22,106 bases of DNA from a virus, in IMG/VR virus record IMGVR_UViG_3300013133_000078, positions 1 to 22,106 of that record. The stretch is one strand, 5' to 3'. Each line of letters starts with the position of its first letter. Position 1 is the stretch's first letter. A model generated the notes under the pieces. That model was not told the origin of the DNA, ran no database searches, and saw only the letters and a list, made by a program, of their open reading frames with translations. Below are positions 1-6,795 of the stretch, in pieces. The translations under genes were made by a program, and so were the position numbers.

Positions 1-785
1 TCCTTCAGCTGCTCCAGAGACTTCGGCGGCGCTTCGTACCAGCCCGTTTTGCCGATTATGTCTTTCATTTGACGGCGAACGGCCTGCACCCACAGGTGCT
101 GATCTCCAATGCCGTAGGTGCCGCGCGCAGCATTGCGATCATTCGCCCCGCTGCCCCACTCCGTCGCGAATGCGCCCTGCGCATCCCCCTCAAAGTACAG
201 GTGCCGATAATCCGCGTACGCAGAGATCTTGACGGCACCGTTGATCGTCACCTCCGCGATCTTGATCCACTCGCCGTTCCCAGGCGGGGCAGGTGCAGCA
301 GCATCCTGAAACGTGACCTCCCACCCGGCAACAAGCCTCGTGGACACACTGTCTACGAACTCAGCTGCGACAGACGGATTCCAAAACACGCGGTTCTCGA
401 ACTCCGCGTAGGTTCCCGTTGCACGGATCCACAGGGCTTGCACGCTCGACGCAGGTGCCGTGGAAAAATCCACCTCCAGCGTCGATTCGCCTTCGCCACC
501 GAACAGCAAACCAAACTCGATCTCGCTTGTGTCCGTCAGGTACGGCAAGAATCCCGCGCCACGGTGAAGCACCAGCGAGTCGTCCACGCCAAACGCAATC
601 GTGCTAGGCGTGAACCCGTTCAGGATTCGAGCCTGCGTGCCCGTCGTGCCCGTCGCGCGCCCCGCTGGCAGGAAGAACGTGCGCCCGCGGCGCAGTAGAT
701 CCCGCTCGACCAGGCGACCGCCCGCTCCGTCCTCGAAATCGTCCAGGCCAACACGCTCGTTCGGCAGAATGTTCACGCGATCCAT
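1..785 (-). CDS. Phage tail structural protein, C-terminus beyond window
   Basis: The reading frame opens with ATG at 785 and runs to the left edge without a stop; about 261 residues are visible. The start has an AGGAGA Shine-Dalgarno about 9 nt upstream and lies 15 nt after the stop of the preceding gene. The N-terminus reads MDRVNILPNERVGLDDFED, and the visible part ends with a segment around WVQAVRRQMKDIIGKTGWYE followed by PPKSLEQLK. From memory, this kind of segment is common in distal tail or structural proteins of large myoviruses. The middle is beta-rich, with no transmembrane segment or signal peptide. Its position after a gpI/adhesin-like gene fits a tail-fibre or baseplate-attached protein. 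Family and exact role are inferred from context only, and the missing C-terminus could carry a receptor-binding or fibre domain. Confidence 0.72.
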   Translation of the reverse strand, partial: MDRVNILPNERVGLDDFEDGAGGRLVERDLLRRGRTFFLPAGRATGTTGTQARILNGFTPSTIAFGVDDSLVLHRGAGFLPYLTDTSEIEFGLLFGGEGESTLEVDFSTAPASSVQALWIRATGTYAEFENRVFWNPSVAAEFVDSVSTRLVAGWEVTFQDAAAPAPPGNGEWIKIAEVTINGAVKISAYADYRHLYFEGDAQGAFATEWGSGANDRNAARGTYGIGDQHLWVQAVRRQMKDIIGKTGWYEAPPKSLEQLK

Positions 786-800
786 TGTTCAGTTTCTCCT

Positions 801-3470
801 TCAGAATTTCCGTTTGTACGCTGGCAGGACACCGGCAATCGTAATGCTATTCACTAGCTCCCGCGTAGCGCGATCAACGTCGAATACGTAAAACGGGTAG
901 TACTCGTCAGGCGGACCCGCCGCTGCCCCATCATTCTGCACAAATTCGTCGCGCAAGATCTGAGCACTTGGGATCGTCGTGTACTGCACGTCCACGTTGC
1001 CCGATGCGATAGGAAACGGATCCCGTGGCGTGACCGTCGTACCGGACACAGTACCTGCATCCACCAATTCCCAGTCCACGCCGGACTGGATCGGGAAGGC
1101 CCCGCTCGTCACCCCATCGTACGGGTGAAATTGCCAATCGACAGACTGCTCGTTGACAAAGACAGCACCCGAGACGCGCACCCGTCTCGGATTCACGAAG
1201 GCCAAGATCGTGCGCGTGCCGTTGTTGCCCAGCACGCTGCCCGACAACACAATCTGCTTGCCCACGTCACCGACCCGGAAGGACACGTCCAGCGTGTCCA
1301 CGTAGTGCAGCCCAGCTACCGTTTCCAGCGTCGCCGCATCAGCCTGCACAATCCCGGCCAAAGACAAGATCGTCCCGCTCACGTACGTCACGCCCCACTC
1401 ACCCTGCGCGCGCGTGTCCCCGCTCCGAATCCGGATCCGACGGCCAGTGTCCCCCGACAGGAACAATCCCGCCACGCTCGACATTTGCGGGCCTCCACCG
1501 GCAAACGCTCCGTCAGCTCGGCGCAGATTGAAATGGTTGCGCTCCGAAGACACCTGCACGCGGACCCGATCCCAGTACACCGTCCAGTCCTGCGCGGGTG
1601 ACGACCCCGAGTACCCGAAGCTGATCGTGGACCCGCCAGACGCCACGAACCCGGCCACGTTGGCACGGGCCTCCTCTTTGCCGTCTCGGTACAGCACCAC
1701 CTCGTGCATCCCGTTCGGACGTGTCTCCCTCAGCACTTCGATGCGAGTCCAGCGACCGATCACCAAGGGCCCGTTGCTCCAGGTGCCCGTGATCGCGCCA
1801 GGGTCTGCCAGCGTCCCGCCCAGCTGCCAGCCCGTGTCGTTCCAGAACGCTCCGTATTTGCGCCCCACCACCGAATCGTCCACCTCCACCGACCAGGCGT
1901 AGCCCGTGGCCGCGCCAATCGCGACAGGCTTCCACCAACACCCAAAGGACACGCGCGAGCCCGGCACCCAGTCCTGCCGGTCCAGGGCACGCGAATACCG
2001 GCCACCGTTGGCCGTCGGCGACGCTGCATCAGGCGTGCACTCCAAAGCGGTCTGCCCAGGCCCTGTAGCGACGATAGCGAAGCTACCTACCTCGGCACCA
2101 CCCGCCACGGAAACGTACGTCCAGACGGGTGCCGCTGCGCTTGGCAGCACTCCCATTTCTAGGGTTTGCTGGTACGGCTCGACCAGCAGGTCCACAACCT
2201 TCGTCGGCGTGTGCGCCAAGGCCGTCAGGGCCGACACCCCCGTGATCACCTTGCGCTCGCGATGCCCGCGTCCCTGCGCGGTTCCGCCCAGGGCAGGATC
2301 CACCGACGGCGTAACGTCGGCTCCCGTCGGGACCATCCAGGTTTTACCCTCGCTGATATTCGTGGTCCCCGTTACGGACTCTAGGAGCACAAACACCTGA
2401 TTCGGAAACGACTCCAAGTCCTCGTAAATCTCCCAACCCCCACCGGGATACAAACACTCCAGCAACAGCTCCAGGCCGTACACCGTCCCCCGCGGCAAGT
2501 ACGGCAGCACCTGCAACAAGCACCTGTAAATCTCGTCGCCCAACGCGGGCAATCGCTGGATCCCATACCGGCGTCCGATCCGGTCCAGCTCGTCCCCCTC
2601 GGCGTACGCTGTGAGCATCGCTCGGCGTAACTTGTCGAGCGCACTGTACGACTGCGAAGCGTCTACCACTTCCGACAGCGCCGGAATGGGGGCGCGCACC
2701 TTCGGACGACGGGGCACGCGCCCACTCAGGTGCCCTCGATCCGTGTCGTACTGCTTGATCGCAATCCGCCCGTCAGTCGATTCCGTGGCAGCAAACGCAG
2801 ATCCACTCACCGTGCAGCTCTTGCCGTTGCCTGCCACCGTCAGGATCAAGCGCGGGCCTTCGTTGCCGTTCAGTGTCGCGCGCGGGTACACCCACAGCGC
2901 GCGTCCAACGTCAGCCGCGGAAAAGATCGCACCGTCTGCGCTGATCGTGTTCCCTGCCGCGAGGATCGTGACGAACAGCATGCGCTGCGGACCCAACCCG
3001 CGGAACTCTTGCAGCGAAGGTGTCAGCACCGTCTGCGCGTACGGAATCGCCACGGGTTCTTCGCCGATCCACAACGCCTGCGCGCGATCATTGCGCGGGA
3101 ATCCCAGCGTGCTCTCCACGCGTAACGTTGTGAAACGCCAGCGCACCGGGTTTTGTGCTGAAAAGGCAGCTGCGGTTCCGTCGATCTTGTGCAGCGTAAC
3201 CAACGTCGGATTGACGTAGGACGCGATCACGTAACTGCCCTCGTTCCCTGTGAAAGCACCCGCAACAGGTTGGATGATATCCAGCCCCATGCCCACCATT
3301 CCCGCGTCGAACACGGCCACCAGGCTCGTAAGGCTGGACCCACTGACCTCAGCGTCGTTCTGCCCGAAGATGTGCGCACGTTCGCGCGTGCGCGTAATGA
3401 GTGTGCCTCCGATCTCGTTGTCGGATTCAGCAATCGCATCTAGCGTGGCTTGTAACTCGTTGACTGGCAT
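801..3470 (-). CDS. Multidomain tail protein: gpI-like core, LamG-like domain, four beta modules
   Basis: This 889-aa protein probably sits at the baseplate periphery or fibre attachment point. Residues about 275-350 (KLRRAMLTAYAEGDELDRIG, then RYGI and PRGTVYGLELLLECLYPGG) resemble the tail protein I / P2 gpI group that joins baseplate wedge to fibre. Residues about 450-642 look like a concanavalin/LamG-type jelly roll (WVPGSRVSFGCWWKP, IGRWTRIEVL, VVLYRDGKEEA), suggesting glycan or surface binding. A beta module of about 50-60 residues recurs four times, near 56-113, 183-238, 669-716 and 731-781, typified by DVGKQIVLSGSVLGNNGTRT and a closing W-x-F. The ATG at 3470 overlaps the preceding TAA as TAATG, implying coupled translation. 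Domain assignments are by eye; the gpI-like core and repeats are clearer than the jelly roll. It is much longer than a standalone gpI, consistent with fusion of adhesin domains. Confidence 0.75.
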   Translation of the reverse strand: MPVNELQATLDAIAESDNEIGGTLITRTRERAHIFGQNDAEVSGSSLTSLVAVFDAGMVGMGLDIIQPVAGAFTGNEGSYVIASYVNPTLVTLHKIDGTAAAFSAQNPVRWRFTTLRVESTLGFPRNDRAQALWIGEEPVAIPYAQTVLTPSLQEFRGLGPQRMLFVTILAAGNTISADGAIFSAADVGRALWVYPRATLNGNEGPRLILTVAGNGKSCTVSGSAFAATESTDGRIAIKQYDTDRGHLSGRVPRRPKVRAPIPALSEVVDASQSYSALDKLRRAMLTAYAEGDELDRIGRRYGIQRLPALGDEIYRCLLQVLPYLPRGTVYGLELLLECLYPGGGWEIYEDLESFPNQVFVLLESVTGTTNISEGKTWMVPTGADVTPSVDPALGGTAQGRGHRERKVITGVSALTALAHTPTKVVDLLVEPYQQTLEMGVLPSAAAPVWTYVSVAGGAEVGSFAIVATGPGQTALECTPDAASPTANGGRYSRALDRQDWVPGSRVSFGCWWKPVAIGAATGYAWSVEVDDSVVGRKYGAFWNDTGWQLGGTLADPGAITGTWSNGPLVIGRWTRIEVLRETRPNGMHEVVLYRDGKEEARANVAGFVASGGSTISFGYSGSSPAQDWTVYWDRVRVQVSSERNHFNLRRADGAFAGGGPQMSSVAGLFLSGDTGRRIRIRSGDTRAQGEWGVTYVSGTILSLAGIVQADAATLETVAGLHYVDTLDVSFRVGDVGKQIVLSGSVLGNNGTRTILAFVNPRRVRVSGAVFVNEQSVDWQFHPYDGVTSGAFPIQSGVDWELVDAGTVSGTTVTPRDPFPIASGNVDVQYTTIPSAQILRDEFVQNDGAAAGPPDEYYPFYVFDVDRATRELVNSITIAGVLPAYKRKF

Positions 3471-4045
3471 TACGACACCAATGGGGGCTCGGCGTCCAAG
3501 CGACGAGGGCCCGTCTCTGCTTGTGGAGGAAAGCTACTGCGCATGACGTGCACTTTTCCGTACCACGCACGTTCTACAAACGTACCCGCCTGCACGATCA
3601 ATTCCACGGACGGGGGCACTACCACTCGAATCGCAAAGTCCCCGACAAAGGGAACAGGGGGCAGCACGACGGGCAGCGATACCCCGTCTGCCGAACGGGG
3701 TGCATACCCATATCCAGATCCACCGTACGCAGGGTACAAGTAGGGGCCACCCACGGGCCCGATTGACACGGCCACGGGTACCCCTATCGGAAACGTCCCC
3801 GTCAAGCGAAGGATATCCCCGCCGTGGTTGCCGAAGATCTTTCGCTGGCTCAGCGGGATGAACGAGACGGGAGGCGAACAGTTTCCCAGCTCCAGCAGTT
3901 CTGCCGCATGCGCGCCCGCGGAAGCGTCGTTGCCGTACGCGTCCGTGATCCCGGCAAGATATTCCGCGGCAACAGCGCCCGATGGAGCGTCGTTGCCGTA
4001 CGCTTCCGTGGTCCCGCCAAGATATTCCCCGTCGAAATCAGCCAT
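3470..4045 (-). CDS. Tail protein with 21-residue N-terminal repeats and possible IPT/TIG-like domain
   Basis: A 191-aa protein. The N-terminus holds two tandem 21-residue repeats, EYLGGTTEAYGNDAPSGAV.. and EYLAGITDAYGNDASAGAH.., followed by a shorter third (ELLELGN). The rest, about residues 65-165, is beta-rich. KIFGNHGGDILRLTGTFPIG and the later LPPVPFVGDFAIRVVVP are compatible with an immunoglobulin-like IPT/TIG fold, as found in accessory domains of tail proteins; this is a weak, by-eye match. A Gly/Tyr-rich loop (YLYPAYGGSGYGYAP) lies between them. The ATG at 4045 has GGAG 4 nt upstream and overlaps the end of a 50-aa ORF by 8 nt; the stop overlaps the next start (TAATG). The location between baseplate J and the gpI-like protein suggests a virion decoration or fibre-network component. 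Function otherwise unknown. Confidence 0.72.
   Translation of the reverse strand: MADFDGEYLGGTTEAYGNDAPSGAVAAEYLAGITDAYGNDASAGAHAAELLELGNCSPPVSFIPLSQRKIFGNHGGDILRLTGTFPIGVPVAVSIGPVGGPYLYPAYGGSGYGYAPRSADGVSLPVVLPPVPFVGDFAIRVVVPPSVELIVQAGTFVERAWYGKVHVMRSSFPPQAETGPRRLDAEPPLVS
3921..4028. repeat. Two 45-bp imperfect direct repeats with 63-bp period
   Basis: Bases 3921-3965 and 3984-4028 align over 45 positions with four mismatches. The 63-bp period equals 21 codons and encodes the tandem EYL[GA]G-T-[ED]AYGNDA units at the N-terminus of the 191-aa protein. The second unit runs into the 26-bp repeat that begins the gene. In-frame units of this kind can expand or contract by slippage. Confidence 0.88.
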
Positions 4046-4190
4046 CGGACTCCAACCCAGAAATCACCGGGTAATCAGGATCGATAGGCGGACACGGATC
4101 GCGGTACTCGGCATCGCCCGCACCGGACGTGTCATCCTCCAACAACTCGGCAGTGGTACCCGCCAGATATTCCCCGTCGAAATCAGCCAT
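4038..4190 (-). CDS. 50-aa micro-ORF, partial duplicate of the next gene's start
   Basis: A short frame from ATG 4190 to TGA at 4040-4038. It begins MADFDGEYLAGTTAELLEDD, and the following gene begins MADFDGEYLGGTTEAYGND, so the first nine residues are identical and the first ten or so codons are a DNA duplicate. It carries one 21-residue repeat unit (EYLAGTTAELLEDDTSGAGDA) and then an acidic, Pro-rich tail (EYRDPCPPIDPDYP). It starts 3 nt after the TAA of the upstream gene with no visible Shine-Dalgarno, so translation would rely on re-initiation, and it overlaps the next start by 8 nt. It could be a real small virion protein, a leader for the next gene, or a remnant of a tandem duplication. 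It fills what would otherwise be the only sizeable gap in this region, which favours translation. Confidence 0.5.
   Translation of the reverse strand: MADFDGEYLAGTTAELLEDDTSGAGDAEYRDPCPPIDPDYPVISGLESDG
4165..4190. repeat. 26-bp direct repeat, copy 1 (copy 2 at 4020-4045)
   Basis: The 26 bases at 4165-4190 are identical to those at 4020-4045, a period of 145 bp. On the coding strand each copy begins with the ATG of an ORF and encodes MADFDGEYL. The perfect identity at DNA level, with divergence just outside, points to a recent duplication or gene conversion rather than protein-level selection alone. Confidence 0.9.
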
Positions 4191-4193
4191 AGG

Positions 4194-5381
4194 TTACGCA
4201 GTCTGCATGACCGTGGTGTTCCAGGGGTGGACGAAGCTGCCCAGGTGCACAAAGTTTCGCGTACCGGCCAACGGGTACGAGTCACCTTCCGCAGGGCCGC
4301 CTAGTTCCGCACTGACGCCGTGGAACAAGTCAGTGGCAATCCCCGCACGCCCGTAGTACCCCGCCGTAACATTGACGTAGCCCAGCGGCAAAATCGGCGA
4401 CAACCCGTTCAACAAAGAGATCGAATTCAACTGACAGAGTGACTGTGTGCTCTGCCCCCACGGGTTCTCTGACGAGAATTGCAGCAAGGTGCGCTCAACC
4501 TGTGTCGCGTTGCCGTTTTGTGCCATGAACGACGAGGCAGTCCTGCTAGCAAGCCATCGGTCAAAGCGCAGAATACGGGTGGTGTCTGCATCGTGGGAAG
4601 TGCCCCTGTGAAACGCGACGATAGGTTGGTCCAGGCCGTTCCAGATGCGGTCAGGCGCACCAGGAATCACAACAGGGCTCTGCGGTTCTTCGATGTTGAG
4701 AAACATACAGGCACGCCCGCTGCGGAACGCGACGATACGCCAGACTTTGCCGTCAGACGACGCCATGACGTGCAATCTGTGAGCGACGGCCCCACCAGCC
4801 GTGCCTCCCCAGACCGTAGGACCGTAGGAGTCAACCCCCACAGTATCGCCAGCGTTGAACTGCGCGTGATTGTTCACGCTGCTCGTCAGTGGGGGTACCG
4901 TCAGCGAGCCATTGGTGCCTCCGTTTGAAGTGCCGTACCCAGTGAACGACATATTGAAGCCCGACTGCTCACCGAAATTGGCAGCGTCTCCGACAAAATG
5001 CGACCCAGACGAACCGTTACTCCCGAACCGGAGCCTGATATGGAGGCCCAGCGCCGAATTGAACAGGTGGGACCATGTGCCTCCCGTGAAAACACCGTAA
5101 ACGACATCGGCAAAAGTATTAATACGCTTAACGTCGTCGTTGTTTCCGAACGCCACCGTATTGCCCTCGGATTTTGGCACCCACAGCGCAGCAGGTGCCG
5201 CCGCTGCCGCGTTCGCGGAATCCGTCCACGCCAGAGGCCCCGAATTGTCAGGCAGCCGTCCGCACAGGGCGTTGTACATAGCCCACCACAGGTAGCGATT
5301 CGTTTCGTTGGTATCGATGCCAGCGGGCACCGAAAGGTTTGCGGCGAATCGCCAAGTTTTGACCAGCGTGGGTAGTGGCAT
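4194..5381 (-). CDS. Phage virion structural protein of unknown role (395 aa)
   Basis: A 395-aa protein starting MPLPTLVKTWRF, with GGGAGA 10 nt upstream of its ATG and a 17-nt gap after baseplate J. The opening MPLPT-x-VKTW, a following segment ending in a tryptophan (PLAW), and a Gly/Asn/Ser-rich body resemble a group of structural proteins I recall from large myoviruses; I cannot name a Pfam family. Features include SFTGYGTSNGGTNGS, HRLHVMASSDGKVWRIVAF (a beta segment near the middle) and a C-terminal half rich in aromatic residues. No signal peptide or membrane helix is seen. It sits between baseplate J and the gpI-like protein, where classical Mu- or P2-type operons have none, so an accessory baseplate, decoration or receptor-binding role is plausible but inferred. 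Confidence 0.7.
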   Translation of the reverse strand: MPLPTLVKTWRFAANLSVPAGIDTNETNRYLWWAMYNALCGRLPDNSGPLAWTDSANAAAAAPAALWVPKSEGNTVAFGNNDDVKRINTFADVVYGVFTGGTWSHLFNSALGLHIRLRFGSNGSSGSHFVGDAANFGEQSGFNMSFTGYGTSNGGTNGSLTVPPLTSSVNNHAQFNAGDTVGVDSYGPTVWGGTAGGAVAHRLHVMASSDGKVWRIVAFRSGRACMFLNIEEPQSPVVIPGAPDRIWNGLDQPIVAFHRGTSHDADTTRILRFDRWLASRTASSFMAQNGNATQVERTLLQFSSENPWGQSTQSLCQLNSISLLNGLSPILPLGYVNVTAGYYGRAGIATDLFHGVSAELGGPAEGDSYPLAGTRNFVHLGSFVHPWNTTVMQTA

Positions 5382-5398
5382 TTTGTTCGGTTCTCCCT

Positions 5399-6784
5399 TT
5401 ACGAAACTGTGATGTTCGACGCGATCAACCGCGCCAATTGATTGTCTTGCACGATACGATTTTCTACAGGCAGGAAAAACGAAACGTCGTACATGCCAGG
5501 AATGGCCATCGCACGTTCTTTCATTTCGTTGAGAATCACATCGTCACTGATCCCCAACCCGTTGACGTACTCGCTGATCGCAGACTTCACGTCCGCGGCG
5601 ACAGCGGCTTGGTTGAATCCCGCCAGCACCGTGATGTTCGCACGAACAACGATCTGCACAATCGCGGGTGTCAACACGCGCACTCGAACACCAGCACCAC
5701 GGTACCCAGGGAAGTTGGATCGGTCCCCTGGATCGCCGTCGATCACCTTTTGCGTGAGTGCAATCAACCCCGTGAAGTACGTGTACGACGCGTCGATCAA
5801 ATCCCCTGCGGTCAACCCCGTGGGGAACGTACCCGGCAACAAGTTGATCTGACCGCTGGCAGGGTTCAGCGTGTAGTCCACACCGAACACCAGGGCAACC
5901 GTGTTCCGTCGGAGCGTGAACGTATTCTCGATCTTGATCGGCTTGTCGGGCAGGTTCAGCTTAGTCTCGCCGCCCAAGGCGACGGCAAGCACCACCTCCT
6001 CGACCTTGACCGCCGTGGTCTCTGCCGTTCCAGATCCGTCGTCGATGTAGATCGTGACGCGACCCAGGTTGATCGGATCTTCCACCACGTTCGCGAACAG
6101 CACACGCTTGCCGGTATTAGTGTCCTCCACCGACAACGCAGCAGGTTCTAACCCTGCCGCGTGACAACGTGCCAGCCCCGCAACTTGATCGACGATGCGC
6201 TTCAGGAACGCGTCATCTTGTTCGCGATCTCGCCCGTTTGTGAACGCAGCAGGGTTAGTCACTCCAGTCACGCCAGACGGTTTGGAAACAAAGCCCTTGA
6301 TCACGCCCACAGCTGCATTGCCGCTCGCGCCTGCGTCTGCCGCTTCCACCGTCACCGCGTTCGATACCGTGTTCCCGCCCAGAATCGTCCCCAACGTGGT
6401 CGTGGTGAAGACAACTTCAGGCTGTGCACCGTCCGCAGGGATTGTCACCTGCGTCCCTATGGCTATCGTGACAGATCCGATGGTCCCCGTGCGCGAAAAC
6501 GTGACAGTCCCCGTGGCTTTGCGCGCGTCCAACCGCTTGACCAGGCTCGGGTTGTATTCCTTCGCGCGCTCGTCCAGATCGTTGCCGCGGCACTTGAACA
6601 GATCGAACAGGTCCAGCAGGTTGATCATCTGCACGTACGTGTCGTCGTCCTCACGTGCAGCTGCGGCCAGCACCTGCTTCAGGTCCGACAGGTTGTTCAG
6701 ATCGTTGAGCGAAGATCGGGCAACGACGCGATTGATCATTCGCGTGAGTATCTGATCCCGTGTCTTCGGCTTGAACTGACCCAT
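5399..6784 (-). CDS. Baseplate wedge protein J (baseplate J-like family)
   Basis: A 461-aa protein of the baseplate J / P2 gpJ / Mu gp47 / T4 gp6-like group, which forms the wedge ring that dilates when the sheath contracts. The hallmark is residues about 91-197: a beta-rich domain starting TGTVTFSRTG, then VTIAIGTQVTIPADG, VEAADAGASGNAAVG, and the signature NGRDREQDDAFLKRI, which matches the G-x-D-x-E-x-DD-x-[FL] pattern of the family. The N-terminal 90 residues are helical, and the C-terminus carries VNGLGISDDVILNEM and SFFLPVENRIV, typical of the last domain. The ATG at 6784 has AGGAG 9 nt upstream. The gene follows the gp25-like/LysM fusion directly, as W is followed by J in P2- and Mu-type tails. 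Confident assignment. Confidence 0.93.
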   Translation of the reverse strand: MGQFKPKTRDQILTRMINRVVARSSLNDLNNLSDLKQVLAAAAREDDDTYVQMINLLDLFDLFKCRGNDLDERAKEYNPSLVKRLDARKATGTVTFSRTGTIGSVTIAIGTQVTIPADGAQPEVVFTTTTLGTILGGNTVSNAVTVEAADAGASGNAAVGVIKGFVSKPSGVTGVTNPAAFTNGRDREQDDAFLKRIVDQVAGLARCHAAGLEPAALSVEDTNTGKRVLFANVVEDPINLGRVTIYIDDGSGTAETTAVKVEEVVLAVALGGETKLNLPDKPIKIENTFTLRRNTVALVFGVDYTLNPASGQINLLPGTFPTGLTAGDLIDASYTYFTGLIALTQKVIDGDPGDRSNFPGYRGAGVRVRVLTPAIVQIVVRANITVLAGFNQAAVAADVKSAISEYVNGLGISDDVILNEMKERAMAIPGMYDVSFFLPVENRIVQDNQLARLIASNITVS

Positions 6785-6795
6785 TCAAAAAGCTC

